Shown: positions 45,577-56,300 of the stretch, in pieces
How the letters are laid out: each line of letters begins with the position of its first letter
Numbering within the stretch: the first letter of the stretch is position 1
Origin: Trematomus loennbergii
Taxonomy: Eukaryota; Chordata; Actinopteri; Perciformes; Nototheniidae
DNA: 64,000 bases
Assembly: GCA_012861695.1 (NCBI GenBank)
Contig: JAAOOA010000002.1
Location: 22,691,303-22,755,302 of the forward strand
Reading direction: 5' to 3'
Translations under genes and position numbers: made by a program
Notes under the pieces: generated by a model
What the model was told of the DNA's origin: nothing
The model's database searches: none
The model's input: the letters and a program-made list of their open reading frames with translations, nothing else

Positions 45577-45854
45577 GACTGGATCGATTGTGAACTGAAC
45601 CAGAGCTTCTGCTGGGTGTGGCCATAGCTCTTCCGGATTGGTCCATTTTGTTCCGGGTACCGCATGACATCATGCGGTACCCGAAAGAATCAAATGGACA
45701 GTGACGTATCTCCAACGAGGCGTTTTGTGTTAGAGTTTTACTCGCTACAGGGTGTACTTTGAGGGTTTTGACTCTGCACACTGTTTACATGCATAAAAAC
45801 CTTCATAACACACAAGGGGACGGGTAATAACCGTAAAAGCATGACATGGGCCCT
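45320..45854 (-). mobile_element. Kolobok fragment with THAP domain
   Basis: The right end, GCATGACATGGGCCCT, adjoins TTAA at 45855-45858, matching the 26401-27197 element. Interior words such as AATCAAATGGACA and ACGTATCTCCAACGAGGCG are shared. A 14-bp-arm palindrome (CGGGTACCGCATGA, inverted after CA) near 45657 is unique to this copy. The left part is replaced by the hAT-like end. Confidence 0.65.
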
Positions 45855-46428
45855 TTAAAGGCTACAAGAAAAAATACAAAGCTCTTCCCAGTGAACACAG
45901 TCAACGACAAACAAGGATCTAACAATGACAGACAGAAAAACCAGAACTTAAATGCACACAAGACTAATCACAAAAACAAGACACAGGTGAGGAGGGAGGA
46001 GAAAACACAGGGGCACAAGGTGAACACAATCGGGTAATCAGGCAGGAGGGAACACAAATTCAGATACATGATTTTCAAAGTAATTATTTTCAATGCTATT
46101 AATTCGGTGTCTGATCAAATTCAAATACTTCTGTCTCTTGTTTGCTTCCGCCCATCCAGGATTTGGGCCCGCTGTTTAATCAGGGCTGAATACAACTTTT
46201 TTTTATTATTATGTTTATTGTTGTTATTTGTAGGGCTTTGTCCTAATATTTATTTTTGTTTAATATCGTTTTTTTATTTTGCTAGGAAATTCTGAATGAA
46301 AGTCTGCGCGCAAGACTGGTTTTTCGCTGGGTTGTGTGTTTTTATTAAAGTGAGATGCGGCACAGCAGCCTGTCAGTTTACTCTTGCTAGGTTAGTTTGG
46401 CTATTATCATTTATATTTATCTGCAACA

Positions 46429-46576
46429 ATGGATATCAGGAAGTGGTTCACGAACAAAAAGAGCTTACAAAAGGAATATGGCAACTCAGCGCCAGATGCA
46501 GGCACATAAGAAGAAATCAGTTACGTTACCAACGAGCTAGCAAGCCAACCAGGGACAAGGGAGGCTGGCAATCATA
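46429..46576 (+). pseudogene. hAT-type transposase N-terminal fragment
   Basis: The frame starts MDIRKWFTNKKSLQKEYG, a start I associate with hAT/ZMYM-type transposase-like proteins in fish. A TAA falls after PDAGT and the frame continues open to 46576. No zinc finger or catalytic region follows. Confidence 0.4.
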
Positions 46577-46645
46577 GGCGGCGCGTGAGGCTCAGGTTTG
46601 GGAAGGCTAAATAACTTTTTTTACCTGACGCTGCCCGCCTCAGCG

Positions 46646-47371
46646 TCTATAGATAAGAGATCAAGTCAGTGAAAGCACCGCCTGCTGACCAATCAGAGCT
46701 CAGGGTGCGGAGTTTAAAGCGATCAAGTCATATTACAGGAGAAAGGGAATACAGAAAAACTGCCGTTGCAGGAAAGACGGCGACGTGTCGCACTTATCAT
46801 TCATATCACATCATCAATCACATCATCGATCATATAATATCATAATAGGCTATATCATATATTTCCTTATCTGAGTCAGCTTCTCGAGCCGTAGGCTATC
46901 TGGCCGTGCAACACTTACGGCCCGTCCACACGGCGGCGTGCGTTGAAGCTTCAACGCTTCTGCCCATTCACTTTGAATGGGGTGATGTCACACTTTGCCG
47001 AACTGCATTGTGGGAGCGTCGCTTCGCTTTGCTCGCGTTGCTCGCTTCAAAAGTTGAGCAATGTTCAACTTTTGAAGCTTCGATGGAAGCGTCAGCCAAT
47101 CAAATTATATGCCAGTAAAAGCTCTAGCCAATCAAACCGCGTGCTTGTGTGTCCGGGGCGGGAGATTCATGTGATAGGTTGTTGGTCGAGCTTCAGACAC
47201 GCCCGCCGGCAAACTTCAACGCACGCCACCATGTGGACACTGCGTTAGGCTACATTGTCACATACTGTATGCAGAAGTATTATTTTAATTTGACGAAACA
47301 CTCAACTCGAATGTAATTAAAGTCAGATCGTGTCTTAGACGGGGTAGTGATATCATAAACCTGTTAATTTT
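46646..47371 (-). repeat. inverted copy of the 7331-8424 element interior
   Basis: The reverse complement matches 7735-8258, for example GTCTTTCCTGCAACGGCAG and CTGATTGGTCAGCAGGCGG. The copy is interrupted by the 327-bp MITE at 46918-47244. A LINE abuts its right end at about 47372. Confidence 0.75.
46918..47244. mobile_element. PIF/Harbinger-like MITE, complete, with TTA duplication
   Basis: The ends CGGCCCGTCCACACGGCGGC and, inverted, CGCAGTGTCCACATGGTGGC form imperfect TIRs with TTA on both sides (46915-46917 and 47245-47247). Removing it restores agreement with the uninterrupted copy near 7860, which acts as an empty site. It is non-coding. Confidence 0.8.
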
Positions 47372-49025
47372 TCATTTAATTTCAAACCTTTATTTAACCA
47401 GATTGGTCCCATTGAGATCATAGATCTCTTTTTCAAGGGAGACCTGCAGCATATAGGTTCCACATGAAACATAAAACAATAAAGGACAATCCATTACATT
47501 TACAGGATACATTTACATAGTTATAGACATTTACAAGTACCCATAGTATCAACGAGCATTTCATTTAGCCTAGCTTTAAAAACATGCAGAGGAATGAGAT
47601 TGCTCAGTTTCAATTCTTGCTGAAGATTGTTCCAAGCAAGTGGAGCTGCGCACATAAAAGCTGTCTTACCTAAGACAGTCCTTGCTCTTGGCACATCTAA
47701 CAATACAACATCATGCGATCTCAGACAATAGCTGCTTGCAACTCTCTGTGTTATCAGAGAGCAGATATAATACGGGAGTTTACCCAACAGAGCTTTATAA
47801 ATAAACGTGTACCAGTGACTGAGCCTCCGTACAGTAAGTGATGGCAAACCTGCCTTGGCATACAGGGTACAGTGATGTGTAAGTGCTTTACAATTTGTGA
47901 CAAATCTCAGTGCGCTGTGATAGGCGGCATCTAACTTGTTCAGGCAATGGGCAGGTCCATTCATATACAACAAATCACCATAGTCCAGCACAGGTAAAAA
48001 GGTCACAGTGACTAGCCTTTTCCTGGCCTCAAGTGAGAAACAGGACTTGTTTCTGAAAAAGAAACCTAGTCTAACCCTCAGCTTTTTAAGCAGGTTATTG
48101 ACATGAAGTTTAAAAGTAAGACAATCATCAAACCAGATACCTAGGTATTTATAACAGGCAACCACTTCTAGTACTTGTCCTTGCATAGTAACAATATCTA
48201 AAACAGGCTCTGGTGTCTTTTTAGCTTTTGAAAAAAGCATTACCTTGGTTTTATCAACATTTAAAAGAAGCTTAAGTTCAGAGAGCTGAGTCTGAATAAT
48301 GTTAAAAACAGCCTGTAATTTAACAACCGCCTCCTTAATCGAGGGACCTGCACAGTACATCACGGTATCATCCGCATAAAAATGTAAAGTAGCGTCATCC
48401 ACATTTTCACCTAAACTGTTGATATATATGGAGAATAAAAGTGGACCTAAAACAGAACCTTGAGGAACACCATTAGCAATGTTCAACCACTCAGAAGACA
48501 GCCCATCAAAGTGAACACATTGGGACCTTTCAGAGAGGCAGTTCACAAACCACCCCACTGCATGGCTGGATATGCCAATACTGAGTAGCCTCTGCTTTAA
48601 GATGCGATGATCGACGGTGTCAAACGCTTTGGAAAGATCAATAAATAGAGCTGCACAACTCTGCTTATTATCTAAAATACTCGTAATGTCATTCACCACT
48701 TTCATTGTCGCAGTGATGGTGCTATGTTGCTTTCTGAAGCCTGACTGATGTTTAGACAGGATGTCATTTTTACATAAAAACACCTTTACTTAACCTTAGC
48801 CAGAACTGACAATTTAGAGATTGGCCTATAGTTATTTAAAATAGTTGCTTCCCCTCCTTTTAGCAAAGGCAAGACATAAGCTGACTTCCATACTTTTGGA
48901 ATTGCATTTGTGCTGAGGGAGAGGTTAAAAAGAGTAGTGAGAGGTGGAGCAATAAGGTTCTACGTTGTCCGGGCCAGCCAGTTTCTTAGGATCTAACTTA
49001 GATAATGCTTCATGAACAACATTAA
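47372..49025 (-). mobile_element. LINE (L2-like) with RT, 5' truncated
   Basis: The minus-strand RT sequence begins near 49025 (LSKLDPKKLAGPDN, then WKSAYVLPLLKGG and NNYRPISKLS) and continues in the long ORF below. The 3' end reads CTCAATGGGACCAATCTGG followed by TTAAATAAAGGTT, the style of fish L2-type tails. A short deletion and frame change near 48783 separates the two coding parts. Confidence 0.85.
47521..48783 (-). pseudogene. LINE reverse transcriptase, open over 420 codons but incomplete
   Basis: RT motifs occur in order: HQSGFRKQHST, FIDLSKAFDTVDH, NGVPQGSVLGPLLFSIYIN, the catalytic FYADDTVMYC and YKYLGIWFDD. The thumb and C-terminal region with LDYGDLLYMN follows to the stop at 47521. 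The upstream RT fingers lie in another frame and the endonuclease is missing, so the element cannot be autonomous. Confidence 0.9.
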
Positions 49026-50200
49026 TTATGGTGTAAATACAGCCTATCTACCAATTATTGGATCAAATATAAAAGTCAGCCGAATTAGTGTTGATACTGC
49101 AAGGAGACGTATTGTGTGAAAAGAAATGGAAGATGTTGTGTAATTGCTGATATATTTATGATCCACGTCACGTATTCAGTTTCAGCTGCATTTCTTCCAG
49201 TTTGTCCAGAAGTCTTCTAATCAGGGCTCTATAAATAAAGAACTACGGCAGATGTGTAATATTTAATGCATCCAAACCGTGTATTACAATGCCGTTATGT
49301 GATGACTTCCAAAGAGAAAAGCAAGAACACTCGGAATAATAAAGTATTATTTTCTTTTTTTTTAAATGTTTTCTGATTTCATATCGCATAAACACCATAT
49401 CCCGACGTGCATTGCAGCTAAAACATCCAGGATTATGGGTAGTTTGATGTTTTAGCCTATCAAAACCTCTGAAAAAATAAATGTGTCCCTCAGAATCTAA
49501 AGGGAAAAACCTATGGGAAAAACACAAAAGCATTGTACACAATTTAAACCAAGTAATGTCGTGTAATTAACAAGGATAAACTGATGTTTTTTAGTGGATG
49601 AGTACTGCAGATATCACTGTTAAATCATTTGATCATTGTTTGCAGTCAACGGGAGCACTAGAGGTCGAAAACTTTAAAACGTGATTATAGGTCGTACTAA
49701 GCGATTGAAAAACAACCTATTTGGTCGTAATACGGGCTTGAACAATCGACCTATTTGGTCGTATGAGTTGGAGGACTTGTTGGCTAAATCTGTTTAAGCG
49801 ATCCCGAAGGATTTTGATATCAATAATGAGATGTGGCCATACCTAAGTGTGAGTGTGGCAGTGTGCATTTCCTACCTTTCAAGCAGGAGAGGATAGCGCA
49901 GATGTCTTTTAAGTTCTCCCAATCCAAAAGGTGGTATCAGTTTTTTTGAAGAAAAATTGGTCCACACTTGAACAGGGTTTTACCTTCTCTCGTTACAACA
50001 TGACAATCATACAGAATATTTCATGCTGTGGTCAATTACTAATAGGAAACTTCAATTCACAGTCTTACATTTATTACACTAAATTGTAACTTCAACTGCC
50101 CAATTCAGTTGAAGTTCGACAGAATTTAGAGGCATCTCCTCATAAAAGGTCAGCGATAAAAACCACATTCAACTTTCATTCACCAAATCAATTCACATCA
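49026..50200. other. intergenic; inverted fragment of the 4532 repeat
   Basis: Near 49655-49765 the sequence AGGTCGTACTAAGCGATTG and CGACCTATTTGGTCGTA resembles inverted ends of the 4532 and 18993 repeats. Nothing else is recognised. Confidence 0.45.
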
Positions 50201-50203
50201 ATT

Positions 50204-50403
50204 CCACACCTATTCCCGCATGAATTCGGAGGAATTTCCTCACAGGTGGCAGGATGCTAAACTTTCAAATCCACACCTATTCCTGCATTAATTCGGAGGA
50301 ATTTCCTCACAGGTGGCAGGATGCTAAACTTTCAAATCCACACCTATTCCCGCATTAATTCGGAGGAATTTCCTCACAGGTGGCAGGATGCTAAACTTTC
50401 AAC
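50204..50403 (+). repeat. 67-bp tandem repeat, three units
   Basis: Successive AATTCGGAGGAATTTCCTCA motifs are spaced 67 bp apart (50223, 50290, 50357). Downstream, CAACAAAGAAATTCA recurs three times between 50400 and 50475. Confidence 0.9.
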
Positions 50404-50589
50404 AAAGAAATTCACATCAATTCATTCAGCTTTCAACAAAGAAATTCACTCCGCATTCAACAAAGAAATTCAAGCGATATTTACCAAGTTTGAGAGAACC
50501 TTACCGAGAGAAAACCCAGCTCTGAAGCTTTCCCTCTCTCACCCACTGTTTTATGCTGAAAACAGGACAGAAAACCTACTGTAAGACAC

Positions 50590-53220
50590 ACCTTCCCATG
50601 CTTGTGTAAAAAGTTCATGACCTCTAGTGAAAAAAAATTATTCTCGGCTATGGCATAACCACCTTTTTGGGGCCTCAGTATTTCTCCAAAAAGTCAGGAG
50701 CCCCCCTCCCTGTGAACTGATGTGAGAAGAAACTGTCTCTCCTCTCTTCACAGTGACACATCATAAACCATAATAGGTCTTACACTCAACTTAACAAACC
50801 ACTTTGTTTATACTGTAAAATACACTCAACTTAACAAACCACTTTGTTTTGTTTATACTGTAAATATAGAAAAACATAAAATATGAAGCATTTTCATTGT
50901 GGGTTATACAAGAATATAATTGATTATATTTGATTATAATTAACTTTTGTTTGAAGTATTCAACCTAATATGGAGATCTCAACACTTTATATGTCTTTTT
51001 CTGAGACACGACACTGTGGCATCCAAAGCTGTTGGCCACAAAAAAGCCATGGTCTGTTAGCCGTCACAGAAATAACTCCATACATTATTTTCTGCTTCGA
51101 TCCAAACACAGGCTACTGCAGTTTGGCAGCCGCTTTCCTTTTCTCTAAAACTGACATTTACAATAAAATGTTCAAAGTCCGAGTATGTATGACGATGCAT
51201 AAACAGCAAACACAATTCTACCTGCTAGCTTTGTTTTGAAAGAAATTATACATTCACATTGTCATCCACAAATATTTGTTCTGATATGTTCATCATACTC
51301 CTCTTCATTCTCACATACTTTCTGTCTTTCTAAGTGTGGCTGTGGTCTCTGTTGACCTACACCTTAATATTTCAACAAAATCAAAATAAATGGCAAGCTT
51401 GAATGCTCAGAATGTTGGGTCCCTGGAATATTTGTATCCTCATTTGCTCTTTGTAAATGAAGATAAAGAGGTTCACTGTTTGTGGTCGTTGACTGGATCT
51501 AGCTGCCTTTGTTCGTTGGCCTTTAAAAGATGAGGTCAATGCTCCAGCCTAGGATTCCAGTTGTGCTAAATTATGTTGTCCACTATTAATTCCTCACTGT
51601 TGTTGTGAGAGCTTGCATTTTTCATACCAGTAGTCACTTTGTACATGCCTCTTCCTCATTTCACAGCTGTACTAATTTTTAGGTCAGGAGATTTTGTCTA
51701 AAAACGCAAGAAAGATCTGACTGACACAACACCACTTTTAGTTACTGAATCATGTAAAATATGGTAAACATTCAAGACAGTTACATTGACGTCACAATTA
51801 GAAAGATATTCAATTGGGGAAAATGTGATTGATCATTTTTAAACCACAGCCAAGCTAGCTATAGCTGCACTGTGCATTATCCCATTTATCAACAAAATGG
51901 GATTTGTTGTTTTGTTGCACTTCCTTGGTTGAAGGATGGAATTGAAAATACATGGCCCTTACAAGAAAGCCTTTATATTTCTTAACCTTATTACAGCTGT
52001 ATTAGACATGAAGTAGTTCTAAAAAGTTTTTGCCACTATCCTCTCTGTCACTCACTATATTTCTTATTTTCTGTTCTTGCTGGTGTGGGTCCAAACTTGT
52101 GAGCCAATATCAATTTGTCCTCATCTGATGGGCCCCTCTGGCTTTTTCCATCACTCAGTCTTCAAAGACTTTGCTGCACAAAGTGCAAGGCGGAACAGTT
52201 CACAACCACTGAGCAGCCATTACACAGATCCTGTAGATATGGCACGAAACACAATGTAAATAATATTAATTTCATCCTTTATCAATATAATATGTTTACC
52301 ACTTACATTGCACAAATTATCCTGGCCAAAAACAATTTCCTTAAAATCTTTGATCTTTCTTATTGATAATGTGTGGTCACATTGTGGCTACTCTAGGATA
52401 CTGTGCTGGCAGTGAAAGAAAAAAACTCAATGGAAAAAAAGTGATGACGCACTAATGACTGACAGAATTTGTGAGGCACTTACTGTAAGTGATGACAGGG
52501 CTTATCAAAGCCCATTTATTTCCTATTCTGTTTGGTGGCTTTGTTGCTTATCTTTACAGTTTTACCACATAAATATTCTTCTATATAATGAGAATCAGCT
52601 AATTTCAGATTCGTTTTTGACTAGCTGACTCTTTAAGTGTCTTTAACCACATGGAGGCAGTGTTGATCTATTGTATAGGGTGTAGGATGCTCACATATCA
52701 AGATTAAAAATCAGTTTAATTTATATATAGGCCTACAGTCTATGGTTAATTGAAGTGTTGAGGAGATATCTTTGGCCAGTCTGACTGGACTCACAGCACA
52801 GTATGGAAGCACAGAATATGCAGGAAAAGGGGGCCTCTGAATCACTTTACAGTCTAATGGACACAATATCAAAGAGTATAGGCCTAACGGCAGCAATACA
52901 TTTATAAATACTGATTCATAAAACTGTGAAACTACGTCGTTTTTATAGAGGGAAAAATATGAACACAGATTCTGAGTGAGAAGTGCTGTCATGAAGATCA
53001 CACAAATTGTGAATTGCATAGGCTATTCTGTGATGATGATATGCTTTTATGGCAAGCTTTAAAATGAAATACCACTTTTGTTCATAAGACTTCGTTCTGT
53101 AATATACTGGATATATACAATCATCCACTGACCTAAGTTATTATTTATGTAGGCTACATGTATTATCTTCTGTGGCAAAACAACAATTGTGTGTACTATC
53201 TTTTACGAGCGGCAGTGAAG
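50590..53220. other. intergenic upstream of ttc12, nothing recognised
   Basis: A 50-60-bp motif with ACACTCAACTTAACAAACCA is doubled near 50770-50860. Otherwise the region is A/T-rich with short frames only and shows no domain or element ends. Confidence 0.5.
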
Positions 53221-53227
53221 GCATCAC

Positions 53228-53241
53228 GTCACCAAGGAAAC
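53228..53241 (+). promoter_or_regulatory. RFX X-box in the ttc12 promoter
   Basis: GTCACCAAGGAAAC fits the X-box consensus RYYNYY-N(1-3)-RRNRAC at every position (GTCACC, AA spacer, GGAAAC). It lies 138 bp upstream of the ttc12 ATG. RFX factors act through this site on ciliary genes, and ttc12 is one, so the placement is meaningful. This is prediction from sequence. Confidence 0.6.
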
Positions 53242-53378
53242 CGAACAAACGCACACACGCTGACGCTGTGAAAAGTAGGCTAAACTCAGCGTTTGCTAAG
53301 TGTTATACAACTTATACATAACATAAAGCTACCATTCTTGTTAAATAATAGAAGTAGGCTGGAAAGAGCCAACGCATC

Positions 53379-56300
53379 ATGGACAAACTTGAAGACTTCG
53401 AGAGTTTTTTGAAGAATGTTGACCAAATAAGTGAGTAAAATATGGGTTAGCCTTATTAAGTGCAATACCGTTACTAGCGATAATCGAAACAGCTAACAGC
53501 TAACATTAGGTTATCATGTGCCAGAGTCTAAAGTAGCAAATGAAGGTCAGTAATAAGCTAAGCTAAACAGACAGATGTTGGATTGCATGTACCAAATAAT
53601 TTGACGCTTAATGGCAGATTCGATATGTATTGTTTCACAAAGCAGGTAATATAGAAACAGTATGCCTTCCAACTCACTCTTGTGTCTGTGGTTCATAAAC
53701 TCCTTGGATTTATTGAAGCTAAACTTTAGACATTACATTGCCACTTTACTTTTTTAAACGTTATTAATTTAACTTTTTAAAGGCAGAATGCTACCTCAGC
53801 ACACATTTGTTTTATATTTCTTTATTTACCCTTATTACATGGTGTTACTTTTAACACTTTTAACACTTAAATCAGGTCAAAATAAACATTGTTGATACAA
53901 TTGACAATTTCCTATTATACATGTGATTTTTATAAATATATAACGTTTGTGTGAAGGCTGTTAACAGTATCATTCATTCTTTTAAGGTGAGCTAGTTAAG
54001 GATCTAAAGTCCTCTGACGTTGCAATCCAGCAAAAAGCAATAGAGACAGCTGATGGATACATTGCTGAGTTGGACGAGCCCTGCAGGACAACAGTCAACA
54101 AGACTACAATCAACACAAACACACCAGGTCAGCCTTCCTTGGTAAGACATACAAACAAAGACACCCAGAATACAGTTGCTGTTAATGTTGCCCTAACACA
54201 TTGCTGTCTTTGTAATTCATGGACCACATACAGACCAATATGATCTCAAGTGGGCCTGACGAGTAAAACCAAAGCACAATTACCTATAAATAAATAACAA
54301 CCCCCAGAAATGTTTCCCTTTCTTGCAGTGTAAGTACATTCGAAAAACGTTCACAGTTCATAAAATTCATTTATAAATTAGATGACGAACAGCTGAAGAT
54401 GTTTTGCGTATCTATCTATTAAAAAAACAAACAGATTTTTCCTCAAACTTTTCATTTATCTTCTCTTATATCAGTTTTCCTGGCAAGTTCTTGTAATAAA
54501 GTTCTTCACAATAATAGGTCTGATAGTGGCTACCTATATTATAATCCTGTTCCATTTTTCTTGGACTTTTGCACTTTTTTCTATTTTGACAAACATGCAT
54601 GATACCCTTGACAGTGATGTGTCATGTAGCCAGTACATAAGCCCGTGGGATTTAAAAAGCGTATCCAGCATATTGGCTGCTTTTCTTATTTTATTGAAGA
54701 ACTGGAATTGGAATTAGACCACCCTAACCTGGAACAGCTGTCTTCGACCGGAAAGGACAATATAATCCCTATCAATAAAACCTTGTCTCCTTCAATGCAG
54801 CACATCCAGAGCTGATTCCTCGTGAAACCGTCCTGGCCCTTTCTTTTTTATGTCTTTGTATTTTTCATTTGCTATTTGTCATTGTTATTTTATTTATTTA
54901 TTAGATATTTCATTACGTGTTTTACTTTTTGAAAGTACTTTTAGCTTTTAAATACTTTTTAAAACATTCTTTTCATCATTCTTCTCTTGTTTTACAGGGC
55001 CTGCAGAATGGAAGTCCAGGTGAGCGGGTTATATGTTTGTCCCTTGCATTGAATTTAAACAATGTTTAAGCTCACGTTTATGTCCTCATTGTGCATTGAA
55101 AGAATGGTTTCGCTGAGCCAAAAAATACGACAACAAATACAGTAAACTCTCTGTATCTGTTGGGATTTTCAAACATTATTCTGATTGTTGTTCGTTATAC
55201 ATGAAGTAGTTTGAGTTTTCATGGGGAGAAGGGTACTGCTATGTAATAGAGGAAATTAATCATTGGACTCATTGGACATGATTGATATTTTTGTGTGGAC
55301 GCTTCTTAAAATGATTGGTGGATAGGAGATTTGTAGTATTGACTGTTTAGGCCACAACGGCAAAACACTATAGAAAAGTATTGGAAAATGTGGGGGCAGC
55401 CATGTAAACAGGAGCCGGCTGTAGGTTAGCGTGTAGTGCAGAGAAGTTGCTGTGATGATCTTAATAGCAGGTATTACTTTTTTTGCAATATGTCACTCGT
55501 ATACACTTCCTTTTCAAGGCCTCTTTTCTAATGTGGTATTCCATATAGCATGTACAAAAGCCCTGAGAGGCAAGGTTGAAAAAAACATCTAGTAATCTCT
55601 TTTCTAATGGGGGCACTCTGGTGGCCACAATGATTTCCCAGCTGTTTTTATAGGCAGAAATAAGGAACACATTAAAGTTATACCGACAAACCACTTTATT
55701 TCACAATAGGAAACAAATAAGAAACCTCGAAAGGTTTTCACCTTTTCTGAACTCTAAACAGACGAGAGAAAACAATTTAGATCAGAATTGGAAAATGATG
55801 GCCAGAATTCATTTTTCTCATTTGCCTTTGAGGAATTTACTAAAAACATCTAATTGACTCATCAATAGCCTTAAAGATGCAAATGCAAAACAAGCACAAC
55901 ATTAACCTTCAACTAATATTCATTACTTTGGACTTTGGAGCAATATATGTAATTGGGAGAACATTTTAGCATGAACAATCACACATATAAGTTCCCTGAG
56001 TGATGAAGTGAACAACGTTGAGTGATGACTTTCTTTCGTCTATGATACATCTTTGATTTGACTTTCATTGATGTTCGGGTTTTGCTTATTTAAAATGTGT
56101 AGCAAAACTCTGACTAGGGAAAGCTTAAGGTTGAAATTGATGACAAATAGTGTGTATTTAATGTTTACTCTTTCTCTGTTCTGGCACTCGTGTTTTCCTT
56201 CTTTTTCCCCAGACAATTTCATGAGGATTATGGAGAGAGATGTTGAAGACAGGAGCTTACGGAGAATTGCAAAAGCAAATAAGGCACATGGTAAGTGATT

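Noticed and set aside
50204..50475. CRISPR-like array
   Set aside because: Units are 67 bp and repeat in full without unique spacers; this is a vertebrate tandem repeat.
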